Assembly (NCBI GenBank): GCA_009780825.1
Contig: WQZH01000002.1
Coordinates: forward strand, 244,217 to 308,216
Direction: 5' to 3'
Source of the DNA: Desulfobulbus sp.
GTDB taxonomy: Bacteria; Desulfobacterota; Desulfobulbia; Desulfobulbales; Desulfobulbaceae
Length of the DNA: 64,000 bases
Numbering within the stretch: the first letter of the stretch is position 1; every line of letters starts with the position of its first letter. A program made the translations under genes and the position numbers. Under the pieces are notes generated by a model. That model was not told where the DNA came from, did no database searches, and saw nothing but the letters and a program-made list of their open reading frames with translations. Shown piece by piece: positions 44,578 through 52,970 of the stretch.

Positions 44578-45642
44578 ATGACGAGCGCCCCCATCAAACT
44601 GACTGCCACTGTCAAGGCCGCAGGCTGAGCCGCCAAGCTGGGTCCAGGGGACCTGGACCGGTTATTGTGCGGGCTTGAGCTGCCGAAGGACCCCAATGTG
44701 CTCGTGGGCATCGAGACCTGCGACGACGCCGGGGTGTATCGTCTCAACGACAACACCGCCCTGGTCCAGACGGTCGATTTTTTCACCCCGATTGTTGACG
44801 ATCCCTATGATTTCGGACGGATAGCCGCCGCCAATTCCCTGTCCGATGTCTACGCCATGGGCGGCAGGCCGCTGTTGTGTATGAACATCCTGGCCTGTCC
44901 GGTGCAGTCCATGGAGCCGTCGGTGGTCCGGCAAGTGGTCGCCGGGGGGCTGTCCGTCATCCGGGAGGCCGGGGCGTTGTTGGTGGGTGGACATTCCGTT
45001 GAGGATGCGGAATTGAAATACGGGCTGTCGGTCACCGGCCTGGTCCACCCGCAACGAGTTTTGCGCAATGGCGGTGCCCGGCCCGGGGATGTGCTTGTGC
45101 TCACCAAACCCCTGGGAACCGGCATCCTGGCGACGGCGATCAAGGGCGGTTTGACGGATGCGGCGACTGAGCGGCAACTGGTGGCGCTGCTGACCACGCT
45201 CAACCGGCTGCCCATGGAAATCATCGGCGGCGACGAGGCGCTGCGATCCGGCGTGCATGGGTGCACCGACGTCACGGGCTTCGGCCTTTTCGGCCATGCG
45301 CACGAGATGGCCAAAGCCTCGGGCCTGTCCTTGCGCCTCGACCGGCAGGCGCTGCCCATCCTGCCGAAAGCCCTCGGTTTTGTCGAGATGGGCATCATCC
45401 CCGCAGGAACCTACCGCAACCGCAACCATTACCGGCAGTGGGTCGCAGCCGGCCTGCCGGAAATGGACGGGCTGGAAATGCTCGGCTACGACCCCCAGAC
45501 CTCGGGCGGCCTGCTGCTGGCCATGGAGCGCGGGGCCGCCAGGCGGCTGCTGGACGAGCTGCCCCGGCGAGGCTATCTGCCGGAGTGCCGGGTTATCGGT
45601 GAGGCGCATCCCGGCGAGCCGGGGCTGATCTGTTTGACCTGA
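44578..45642 (+). CDS. selD: selenide, water dikinase SelD, selenocysteine-containing
   Basis: Makes selenophosphate from selenide and ATP for Sec-tRNA and other selenium uses. The frame starts at ATG 44578 (AAGGA just upstream), reads TSAPIKLTATVKAAG, then an in-frame UGA at 44626-44628 as codon 17, then AAKLGPGDLDRLLCG. SelD has its catalytic Cys or Sec at exactly this place, so UGA is read as selenocysteine. A hairpin follows 12 nt later. The rest is normal for SelD: GIETCDDAGVYRL, ALVQTVDFFTPIVDDPY, VGGHSVEDAELKYGL and DPQTSGGLL. Product 354 residues. A conventional gene caller would start it at 44662 and lose the active site. Confidence 0.93.
44626..44659 (+). promoter_or_regulatory. Sec codon and bacterial SECIS-like hairpin of selD
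   Basis: UGA at 44626-44628 is followed after 12 nt by a perfect 8-bp stem GGTCCAGG (44641-44648) / CCTGGACC (44652-44659) with a GGA loop. Position and a G in the apical loop fit the SelB-binding hairpins that follow Sec codons in bacterial mRNAs. Confidence 0.75.
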
Positions 45643-45647
45643 TCCGT

Positions 45648-46793
45648 TCAGCGGGACGGTTCGGTCAACAGGGCGAGGAGCAACCGGGTCAGGTCGACCA
45701 TGTCCTGCAAGGCCACCTGCTCCGCGGTGGTGTGGACATTGGTCATGCCGGTGGCGAGGATCGCTGTGGCCAGGCCGTAGCTGTTGAAGATATTGGCATC
45801 CGAGCCGCCGCCCGCCCGTTCATAGGTCAGCTCCATGCCAATCGACCGGGCCGCTGCCTCCACCCGCCGGAGCACCGGTTCTTCCCGCTGCAGCCGCATC
45901 GCCGGATAATCCTGCTGCATAGCAATATCAACGGCCGGCACTCCCTTGGCCAACCCCGTGGGATCAGTCCAGGCCGATACGGTGGCCGTGAAAATCCCGC
46001 GAATCTCCTCGCTCACCCGTTCCAGTTTTGCCCTCGAATGGCTGCGCACCTCGCCCTCGATCACCACCTTTTCCGGCACAATGTTGGCGGCGACGCCGCC
46101 GTTGATGGCGCCGAAGTTGGCGGTGGTTTCCTCGTCGATCCGGCCGTTGGGGACTTTGATCAAGGCATGCGCGGCCAGGATGAGCGCACTGACCCCCCAT
46201 TCCGGATGCAGGCCGGCATGCGCGGCCACGCCGGTGATGGTGATGGTCATCCGGTTGGCCGCCGGCGCATGGGTCACCACCCGGGCAAAGCCGTTGGAAT
46301 CAAGGGCATATCCCTCGCGGGCGCGCACCAGGGCCGGATCCAGGGCCTTGGCCCCCTCCAGCCCGATTTCCTCGCAGGTGGTGAACACCAATTCCAGCGG
46401 CCGATGCGCCTGCCCGCTCTCCCGGAGCACCCGCATCGCCTCGATACAGGCGGCAATGGCGGACTTGTCGTCGCTGCCCAGGATGGTGTCGCCTGAACTG
46501 GTGAACAGGTCGCCGGTTCGCGTAACCCGCACGCCCTCAGCGGGCTGCACCGTGTCCATGTGACAATTGAAGAAGATCGGCGTACGTGCGGGGGTCCCGG
46601 AAAAGCGGATGATCAGGTTGCCGCATTCCGAGCCGGTGCGGGCGGCGGAGTCGTCCTCGATGATGTCCGTGGCTTCCAGTTCGCGGAAGGTCTGCTGCAG
46701 GCGTTGCGAGATGCGGCCTTCCCGGCGGGAAGGGCTGGCAATTTCGCAGAGTTCGGTGAAGGTGGCTGCCAGCCGTTCTCTATTCACGTTCAT
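45648..46793 (-). CDS. M20 family peptidase (PepT-like)
   Basis: Zinc metallopeptidase of 381 residues, a tripeptidase-T-like member of the M20 group. Metal ligands are in FFNCHMDTV (His, Asp), ILGSDDKSAIAA (bridging Asp) and FTTCEEIGLEGA (Glu-Glu); a later lid domain has MTITGVAAHAGLHPEWGVSA with the dimerisation His; and AGGGSDANIFN is near the C-terminus. It is expected to act on short peptides in the cytoplasm. Its start overlaps the ispDF stop by 14 bp. It is convergent with selD. Confidence 0.9.
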   Translation of the reverse strand: MNVNRERLAATFTELCEIASPSRREGRISQRLQQTFRELEATDIIEDDSAARTGSECGNLIIRFSGTPARTPIFFNCHMDTVQPAEGVRVTRTGDLFTSSGDTILGSDDKSAIAACIEAMRVLRESGQAHRPLELVFTTCEEIGLEGAKALDPALVRAREGYALDSNGFARVVTHAPAANRMTITITGVAAHAGLHPEWGVSALILAAHALIKVPNGRIDEETTANFGAINGGVAANIVPEKVVIEGEVRSHSRAKLERVSEEIRGIFTATVSAWTDPTGLAKGVPAVDIAMQQDYPAMRLQREEPVLRRVEAAARSIGMELTYERAGGGSDANIFNSYGLATAILATGMTNVHTTAEQVALQDMVDLTRLLLALLTEPSR

Positions 46794-47985
46794 GATTCGA
46801 TCTCAGTAGGACGACGGCATGGGCGGCAATGCCCTCGCCTCGTCCGGTGTATCCCATTTTTTCCGTGGTGGTTGCTTTGATGTTGATCGCTGCGGGTTCC
46901 ACCTTGCAGCACCGGGCCAGATTGTTTGCCATGGCGGCGAGATGGGGCGCCAGTTTGGGGCGTTGGCAGACAATGGTCATATCCGCGTTGCCCAGGCGAA
47001 AACCTTGCTGTTTTGCCAGGTCGCAGACCTGGTTCAGCAACAGCAGGCTGTCGATCCCCTTGTACTGTGGATCGGTGTCGGGGAAATGGCGGCCGATGTC
47101 GCCGGCTCCCAAAGCGCCGAGCAGCGCATCGACAAGGGCATGGACCACGACGTCGGCATCGGAATGGCCGTCCAGGCCCAGGTCGTGGTCGATGGTCACC
47201 CCGCCAAGGATCAGTGGGCGGCCGACAACCAGCCGGTGGGCGTCAAACCCATGGCCTATCTTCATGGTTTTCTCCTTGGCGGCCAAGGTCGCCGCTATAC
47301 GCAGATCTTCGGGGTGGGTGATCTTGCCGTTGCATTCGCTGCCAGTCACCACCCGCACCGGCAGGCCAGCGGCTTCCAGCAGCGAAGCCTCGTCGGTACC
47401 GACGAAGCTGGCGCGCTCTGCTTCGGCAAAGGCGCGTTCCAACAAGTGCCGCCGGGCAGCCTGGGGCGTCTGCGCCCGCCAGAGATGAGTGCGGTCGATG
47501 GTGGCCGTGATCGCGCCGCCGGCGTCGACCCGCTTCAGGGTATCCTTGACCGGCACTGCGGCGATGACTGCGCCATGGCAGGCGGCTCCCTCCAGGCAGC
47601 GCAGGATCGTGGCCGAATCCACCAGGGGCCGGGCTGCGTCGTGGACCAGCACCAATTCGATTTCAGGATCCAGTTGCAGCAGGCTGAAGCGCACCGAATC
47701 CTGGCGGGTGGCGCCGCCGACGGTGATGCGCAGTCGTTCGGCGTGCTGGGCTGGCAGATGGGCATGCAGCAGGTCAGTGGTATGTTGGAGGAAATCGGCG
47801 GGCGCGGCCACCACCACCACGCGGATGGCCGCCAGGGCGAAAAAGGCCTGGCAGGTCCAGACCAGGATGGGCAGACCTTCCAGCTCAAGAAACTGCTTGG
47901 GTTGGGCGTGACCGAAGCGGGAGCCGGTGCCGCCGGCCGGAATGATGACGCCGGCCGGCGGCAATGGGAACGTGTTGCCGTGCAC
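46780..47985 (-). CDS. ispDF: bifunctional IspD/IspF (MEP isoprenoid pathway)
   Basis: Fusion of 2-C-methylerythritol 4-phosphate cytidylyltransferase (residues about 1-235) and 2-C-methylerythritol 2,4-cyclodiphosphate synthase (about 240-401). The IspD part has VIIPAGGTGSRFGHAQPKQF and LVHDAARPLV; the IspF part has IGHGFDAHRL, then DGHSDADVVVHALVDALLGA and the metal ligands in AGDIGRHFPDTD. Two MEP steps in one chain are common in Desulfobacterota. The start is a GTG at 47985 with no ribosome binding site, only 10 bp after the end of rnpB on the same strand. Confidence 0.93.
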   Translation of the reverse strand: MHGNTFPLPPAGVIIPAGGTGSRFGHAQPKQFLELEGLPILVWTCQAFFALAAIRVVVVAAPADFLQHTTDLLHAHLPAQHAERLRITVGGATRQDSVRFSLLQLDPEIELVLVHDAARPLVDSATILRCLEGAACHGAVIAAVPVKDTLKRVDAGGAITATIDRTHLWRAQTPQAARRHLLERAFAEAERASFVGTDEASLLEAAGLPVRVVTGSECNGKITHPEDLRIAATLAAKEKTMKIGHGFDAHRLVVGRPLILGGVTIDHDLGLDGHSDADVVVHALVDALLGALGAGDIGRHFPDTDPQYKGIDSLLLLNQVCDLAKQQGFRLGNADMTIVCQRPKLAPHLAAMANNLARCCKVEPAAINIKATTTEKMGYTGRGEGIAAHAVVLLRSNHERE

Positions 47986-47995
47986 AGAAAAAAAG

Positions 47996-48360
47996 GGGTG
48001 AATTATAAGCCGAATTTTGTTTCCGTCCGAGGACGGACCATGATCATTTCTCTAGGATGCCGGTCACCCGGCATCTCATGCAACCTACCCGGAGGCTTCG
48101 GACGGGCCGCCCTCAAACGCCTCCCTATTTGGTCTTGCACCCGGTGGGGTTTACCCTGCCCCCTATGTCACCACGGGGGCGGTGAGCTCTTACCTCGCCA
48201 TTTCAACCTTGCCTGTGAGCGCTCGCGCACTCCATCGGCGGTGTCGTTTCTGCGGCACTTTCCCCCGGTTGCCCGGAGTTCGCGTTACGAACCACCGCGC
48301 CCTTCGGTGTTCGGACTTTCCTCTCCGGCATGTGCCGGAGCGATCATGCATTCACCCCCC
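47996..48360 (-). ncRNA. rnpB: RNase P RNA (bacterial class A)
   Basis: Ribozyme that matures tRNA 5' ends. On the minus strand the sequence carries GAGGAAAGTCCGGAC-type core near the 5' end (here AGAGGAAAGTCCGAACACC) and the 3' portion ACAAAATTCGGCTTA, both universal in class A rnpB. P1 pairs GGGGTGAAT at the 5' end with ATTCACCCC at the 3' end. A run of eight T follows the 3' end (47987-47994). Ends are approximate to a few nucleotides. Confidence 0.92.
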
Positions 48361-48398
48361 ATATCCTGTACCAGCGGTATCCCCTGCCCAGGCCGCCT

Positions 48399-49010
48399 TC
48401 AGCCGTTTTTCTGATCGATTCCCTGGTTGGCCAATTGGTCGGCGCGCGCATTCTGGGCACGGGGTACATGGGCGATCGACCAGGTATCGAACCGGCCCAA
48501 CAGTTCTTGCACCTGATGGAAAAGATGCAGGAGCGTCTCGTTTTTGACCTTGTAACGCCCTTGAACCTGGCGCACGATCAACTCTGAGTCCAGGAAGATG
48601 GCCACGCGCGCATATCCCCTGCCCAGCGCCTCTTCAAGGCCGATGAGCAGGGCCTTGTATTCGGCGACATTGTTGGTGCAGGTACCGAGATATACCGAAC
48701 GGGCCGCCAGTTCTTCATCCTGTTCGCCAAGGAGAACCGCCCCGGCTCCGGCTTGTCCTGGGTTGCCCCGGGAAGCGCCGTCAGTGAACAGGCGGCAGCG
48801 GCCGGTGGATGTTGGTGCGGCGGCCTGTCGAGGCTGGGCGGAGGCAGTGGCTGGCGCGGCGTTTTCTGCCGATGGTGGCGGGTGGCTGAGGAGTAGCCCG
48901 CGAATGGTCTGCGGATCCTGGCCGGGAAAAATCCGCCGCAGGATGTCGTCGTTGAGCTGATCCGTCAATTGCCGCAGGATCTGATCCCTGCTCAGCAACT
49001 CACTGCTCAC
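48399..49010 (-). CDS. RNase HI-like protein
   Basis: 203 residues: an N-terminal helical extension of about 75 residues (LSRDQILRQLTDQLNDDILR), an Ala/Pro linker, then an RNase HI (RVT_3) domain. The acidic residues are Asp in RLFTDGASRGNPG, Glu in NNVAEYKALL, Asp in FLDSELIVRQVQG and Asp in QNARADQLAN, so it is probably active on RNA-DNA hybrids. The GTG at 49010 overlaps the end of the upstream zinc-ribbon gene by 11 bp, favouring coupling. Frames opening earlier lie inside that gene and are noncoding. Confidence 0.85.
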   Translation of the reverse strand: MSSELLSRDQILRQLTDQLNDDILRRIFPGQDPQTIRGLLLSHPPPSAENAAPATASAQPRQAAAPTSTGRCRLFTDGASRGNPGQAGAGAVLLGEQDEELAARSVYLGTCTNNVAEYKALLIGLEEALGRGYARVAIFLDSELIVRQVQGRYKVKNETLLHLFHQVQELLGRFDTWSIAHVPRAQNARADQLANQGIDQKNG

Positions 49011-49728
49011 TCTCGGCTTCCTCGTTGTCCCTATAATAGAGGATACGTTGGCAGGTTGGACACAGATTGAATTTTTCCGCCTTGCGCACTTCGATGACCT
49101 GCTGCGGCGGCAGGGCCATGTAGCAGCCCTGGCAGACACTGTCGTTGACAGCCACCACCGCCAGACCGTCGCGTTTGGCCAGGAGCATGGTATATCGCTT
49201 GAGGTATGGTCCTTGCAACGCCGATGTCTCGGTTTCCCGTTTGTCGAGCACCGACTGCTTCTCTTCCTCGATGCGCTGAATTTCCTTGTCGACGTCTTCG
49301 ATCTCTTCGGCAAGCAGTTGCTGCTCACCGGAGCATAGATTTTCCAAGGTGGCGACCTCTTTTTCCAGTTGTTCGATCTGTTCGATGAACTGGAGGATGC
49401 GGTCTTCCGTCTCTTTGACCAGCCGTTTGTTTTCCTCGATTTCTTTGAGCAAGGCCTGATGCTCCCGGCTAGTCTGGACCTGCATCATTTTGTTTTGCCG
49501 ATCTTTTACCCGTGCTCCCGCTTCGTCATGCTCGGCTTTGGTTTCCAATTGCTTTTGGTTGAGCATTTCGATCTTGGTGCGGAAATGCGTCATCGCTTCT
49601 TGTTTCTCAGCGATGGCCTGTTCGCGATTGGCGATTGCCGTCCGATGTTTGGCGATGGCATGGTTGAACCCGGCAATCTCGCTGTCGATTGCCTGCAATT
49701 TGATGAGCTTGAGTATTTCCTCTTTCAA
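49000..49728 (-). CDS. coiled-coil zinc-ribbon protein (C4-type, DUF164 family)
   Basis: 242 residues. The first 170 are a long antiparallel coiled coil (heptad-rich, for example IAEKQEAMTHFRTKIEMLNQ and QIEQLEKEVATLE), and the last 45 a C4 zinc ribbon with CQGCYMALPPQQ and NLCPTCQRILYY. The family is widespread and of uncertain function; nucleic-acid or protein scaffolding has been suggested. It lies between the Nif3-like gene (112 bp upstream) and the RNase H gene (11-bp overlap), a cluster also seen in other Desulfobacterota. Confidence 0.88.
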   Translation of the reverse strand: MKEEILKLIKLQAIDSEIAGFNHAIAKHRTAIANREQAIAEKQEAMTHFRTKIEMLNQKQLETKAEHDEAGARVKDRQNKMMQVQTSREHQALLKEIEENKRLVKETEDRILQFIEQIEQLEKEVATLENLCSGEQQLLAEEIEDVDKEIQRIEEEKQSVLDKRETETSALQGPYLKRYTMLLAKRDGLAVVAVNDSVCQGCYMALPPQQVIEVRKAEKFNLCPTCQRILYYRDNEEAESEQ

Positions 49729-49840
49729 TGATGAACTCCTCGGTCGGTATGGCTGAAGTTAACAAAGGAAACAAAATGGGTATGGAGAGGGCGGGCGCGA
49801 TGCATGATGATCCGGGCGATACGTTGGGAGTGGTGAACGT

Positions 49841-50644
49841 TCATGCCAGATTCAATGGAGATTGCTGGGCCGCAACGTCAATGGCGATATCCCAGGAATG
49901 CGCCGCGATATGCTGCCGCAACATGTCGCAAAAGACAAACATGGCGGGTTGCTCGGTAGCGAAATGGCCGGCATCGAGCAGCCAGAGACCGGCATCCACT
50001 GCCCAACGGGCCACTGCATGCTTGACCTCGGCGGTCACAAAGACATCCGCGCCCTGATTGTGGGCCATTTCTGCCAAATCGGAGCAGGAGCCGCCGCAAA
50101 CAGCGACCGTCGTCACCCGCTTGGGACGTATCCCGGCTTCCAGGATCCAGGGCGGCGCACAGACTTGCCGAAGCCGGTCAAGAAAAGTGGAGGCGTCGAC
50201 CGGTTCGGGAAAGGCGCCGATCCGCCCGAGACCACACATGGGATCGCAGCCGCTGCGCGATGGCGCCAGCGGCCGGACATCCGCCAACCCCAAGGATTGG
50301 GCGAGATGATCACTGACGCCATTCTGGATCGAATCGAGATTGGTATGGCAGGCGATGACGCTGATTCGGCTTTGGGCAGCGGTTGCAATGAACCGGCCCG
50401 TGGGGGTGTCGGTGCGCACGGCTTTCAGAGGCCGGAAAATAACGGGATGGTGGGTGATGATCAGGTCAAACTGCCCGGCTGCGGCCTGATCAATCAGCGC
50501 GGCAGTGGGATCGAGCGCCAGGAGAACGCGCCGCACCTGCTGACGCGGGTCGCCAATCAACAGGCCGACGTTGTCCCATTCCTCGGCCACGCTTGCCGGG
50601 ACGATCTGCTGAAGAATTGTCAGGAAATCTTGAACGGTAGGCAT
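49841..50644 (-). CDS. Nif3-like dinuclear metal centre protein
   Basis: 267-residue member of the Nif3/YbgI family, hexameric rings with a dimetal site, often annotated as GTP cyclohydrolase 1 type 2; the reaction is not settled. Motifs: AEEWDNVGLLIGDP near the start, LIITHHPVIFRP with metal-binding His-His, ACHTNLDSIQNGVSD, and near the end TAEVKHAVARWA and LLDAGHFATEQP. It starts the minus-strand Nif3-zinc ribbon-RNase H group, downstream of a CAU tRNA and its terminator. Confidence 0.9.
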   Translation of the reverse strand: MPTVQDFLTILQQIVPASVAEEWDNVGLLIGDPRQQVRRVLLALDPTAALIDQAAAGQFDLIITHHPVIFRPLKAVRTDTPTGRFIATAAQSRISVIACHTNLDSIQNGVSDHLAQSLGLADVRPLAPSRSGCDPMCGLGRIGAFPEPVDASTFLDRLRQVCAPPWILEAGIRPKRVTTVAVCGGSCSDLAEMAHNQGADVFVTAEVKHAVARWAVDAGLWLLDAGHFATEQPAMFVFCDMLRQHIAAHSWDIAIDVAAQQSPLNLA

Positions 50645-50661
50645 GTGTATCCCGTAACGAG

Positions 50662-50694
50662 AAAGAGGTACATCCCTTTGGAGATGTACCTCTT
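50662..50694 (-). terminator. terminator between the CAU tRNA and the Nif3 gene
   Basis: AGAGGTACATC (50664-50674) and GATGTACCTCT (50683-50693) form a perfect 11-bp stem with an 8-nt loop; on the minus strand it is followed by TTTCTCGTT. It lies downstream of the tRNA at 50828-50904. Confidence 0.65.
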
Positions 50695-50827
50695 CTCAAG
50701 CATTGCCGGCACTACCCGCACTACCCCGCATGGTTTCAGCGCTGGCAGCCAAGAGTTGTTCAATGTTTTCAATGTTGGGCCTAAGCTGGCAGGGGCCGGG
50801 AACATTCGCTCCGCTCTTGTGCAATAA

Positions 50828-50904
50828 TGGTGGGCCCACCTGGACTCGAACCAGGGACCGACCGGTTATGAGCCGGTGGCTCTAGCCAACTGAGCTATAG
50901 GCCC
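50828..50904 (-). tRNA. tRNA with CAU anticodon, probably tRNA-Ile2 (lysidine type)
   Basis: 77 nt including encoded CCA; begins GGGCCTATAGCTCAG, anticodon loop CTCATAA, T-arm CCTGGTTCGAGTCCAGG. The acceptor sequence differs from the CAU tRNA at 59903, which looks like elongator tRNA-Met, so this one is more likely the AUA-decoding isoleucine tRNA. It lacks initiator features such as a mismatched first pair with a run of three G-C pairs in the anticodon stem. Confidence 0.85.
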
Positions 50905-50925
50905 TAATAATATAATGAACACAAT

Positions 50926-50954
50926 ATATTATCAATGAATAGAAAAAAAGTCAA
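50926..50954 (-). promoter_or_regulatory. promoter of the CAU tRNA
   Basis: On the minus strand TTGACT and TAATAT are separated by 17 nt, 22 nt before the tRNA. Confidence 0.65.
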
Positions 50955-51134
50955 TTTTTTTTCATGGAGTTTTCGGAAAAAATAAGACGCTGACCGAGAA
51001 AAGCGAGCAGGGCAAAACGATTCCTGGCATATTGGGCCAGGCATGCGTAGGGTAAGCGCAAGCCGATGTCCCGTTTCAAGCCGGCTGGATTGCTTTTTTT
51101 TGGTGTGCGCGGGGGCGCGATACAAGGTGGTTTG

Positions 51135-52937
51135 ATGCTGTATGCCAATCTTCTTTATTTTCTGGTGGCGATTTTCCTTTTGTCCGCCAACACGCCCGCA
51201 GTCAAGCCGGTCTTGCCTCCCCAGTGGACACTGGCTGCCCTGGCAGGGGTCTATTGGGGATTTGCCCATCTGGCAGCCCGGATATTTGCCCGGTCGGCAG
51301 CCACAATGGCCGGCTATTTTTCGGCGGAAAAAAGGCTGTCATTCCTGGCGGTCCTGGTGTTTGCCGGTTGCGTCTATCTTCTCGATCTCAAATATTATTT
51401 GAGTCCTCTGTCTCTTGGCGGCTTGCTGCCGGTCCTGGTCGATATCGCCGGGCTTGGTTGCTTTTTTCTTCTTCTCACCCTGATGTGGCTGGCCGCCAGG
51501 CCGAGCTATCAGCGGCTCTTTCAGTGCTCGTATACCCGCAGAACATTTGTCTGGGTCAATATCAAGTCCAATCTCCCCATTGTTTTGCCCTGGCTGACGC
51601 TCTCCTTGATTTTCGATTGTCTGCTGCTCCTGCCTATTCCCGGTTTGACGGAAGCACTTCACTCGTCGTGGGGCGATCTTGTCTTGTTTGTTTTGTTCCT
51701 TTTCTTCCTGATCCTGGTTTTTCCGCCCCTGGTTCGTAGGCTCTGGAGATGCACGCCCTTGCCTCCCGGACCGCTGCGGGAACGGCTTCAAGCCTTTTGT
51801 CGCTCCCAGGGATTTGATACGGAAGCGTATGTCTGGCCGCTTTTCGAGGGGCAGGTATTGACTGCGGGCATCATGGGCATCGTGCCCAAATTGCGCTATC
51901 TGTTGATTACCCCCGTGCTTCTGGAAACACTGAACGGGGAGGAACTGGACAGCGTTTTGGCGCACGAGATCGGCCACGTCAAGCACCGGCATATGCTGCT
52001 GTATGTCATGCTGTTCCTCGGCTTCAGCCTGCTGGCCGGAGCCGTGGCCAAACCGTTGCCGCATCTCATCCTGTCCTGCGATCTCTTCTATCGCCTGCTC
52101 TCCCATCTGTCGGTCCCTCCCGACAATCTGTTGGGCATCTTGACAAGCCTGCCGCTTTTTCTCTTGCTCCTCATTTATTTTCGCTTTGTTTTCGGCTACT
52201 TTGTCCGTAACTTCGAACGGCAGGCCGATGCTTGCGTCTTTCAGGCCCTGGGAACGGGATGGCCTCTGGTCCGGGCCTTTGAAAAAATCATGCTGTCCGG
52301 CGGCGGCAGCCGGAAGGAGAAGAATTGGCACCATTTCGGTATCGGCGAGCGGATCGATTTTCTTCAGCAATGCGAGCACGACCGCAGTCTGATCGGTCGG
52401 CACGACCGCAGGCTGCGCCGCCATCTGATCCTCTACTGTGTCTGTATCGCCTTGGGTGTCCTTGCTCTGCAGCAGATTGACGTCGGTAAACTGTCCGAGG
52501 GCTATGAGACGAGATATGCCGAAGCGGTGTTGTTGCAGAAAGCCCGGCAAGAGCCGGGCAATAGCCTGTGGCTGATGTATCTGGGGGAGTTGCTGCAAAG
52601 CCGCCGGATGGAGCAACGGGCGATCGAAGCATACGAAAAGGCGCTGGCGCTGACGCCGATGAGCCCCGAAATCAACAACAATCTGGCTTGGCTGCTGATA
52701 ACGGCCCAAGACAAGAGCCTGCGCAATCCGGAACGGGCCTTGACGCTTGCGCATACCGCCGCGTTCCTGAAAGAACAGGGCTCTATCCTCGATACCCTGG
52801 CTACGGCGTACTGGGCCAACGGTTTGGTCGAGGAGGCAACGCTGACCCAGATCAAGGCCATACGTCTTGATCCGAAAAACAGGGTGTACTATCAGAGGCA
52901 GATGCAGAAGTTCAGGCAGCAACGATGGGACGAGTAG
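51135..52937 (+). CDS. M48-family membrane metalloprotease with C-terminal TPR region
   Basis: 600-residue polytopic membrane protein. The first 230 residues contain about six hydrophobic helices, followed by a catalytic domain with HEIGHVKHRH starting at residue 277 (HExxH zinc motif) and a further Glu expected near NFERQADACVF. Two more hydrophobic segments lie around residues 290-370. The last 120 residues hold TPR-like helices (SLWLMYLGELLQSRRMEQRA, AIEAYEKALALTPMSPEINN). It resembles HtpX/Ste24-type proteases fused to a TPR module, probably for membrane-protein quality control. AAGGTGG 4 nt before the ATG at 51135 decides the start. Confidence 0.87.
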   Translation: MLYANLLYFLVAIFLLSANTPAVKPVLPPQWTLAALAGVYWGFAHLAARIFARSAATMAGYFSAEKRLSFLAVLVFAGCVYLLDLKYYLSPLSLGGLLPVLVDIAGLGCFFLLLTLMWLAARPSYQRLFQCSYTRRTFVWVNIKSNLPIVLPWLTLSLIFDCLLLLPIPGLTEALHSSWGDLVLFVLFLFFLILVFPPLVRRLWRCTPLPPGPLRERLQAFCRSQGFDTEAYVWPLFEGQVLTAGIMGIVPKLRYLLITPVLLETLNGEELDSVLAHEIGHVKHRHMLLYVMLFLGFSLLAGAVAKPLPHLILSCDLFYRLLSHLSVPPDNLLGILTSLPLFLLLLIYFRFVFGYFVRNFERQADACVFQALGTGWPLVRAFEKIMLSGGGSRKEKNWHHFGIGERIDFLQQCEHDRSLIGRHDRRLRRHLILYCVCIALGVLALQQIDVGKLSEGYETRYAEAVLLQKARQEPGNSLWLMYLGELLQSRRMEQRAIEAYEKALALTPMSPEINNNLAWLLITAQDKSLRNPERALTLAHTAAFLKEQGSILDTLATAYWANGLVEEATLTQIKAIRLDPKNRVYYQRQMQKFRQQRWDE

Positions 52938-52970
52938 GCGGCAACGAACGGTTCGTGTGTGCGCCTGTTG

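Noticed and set aside
46819..48414. 531-residue plus-strand open frame opposite ispDF and rnpB
   Set aside because: It is antisense to a gene and to a conserved RNA with much better evidence, and its translation has no recognisable domain.
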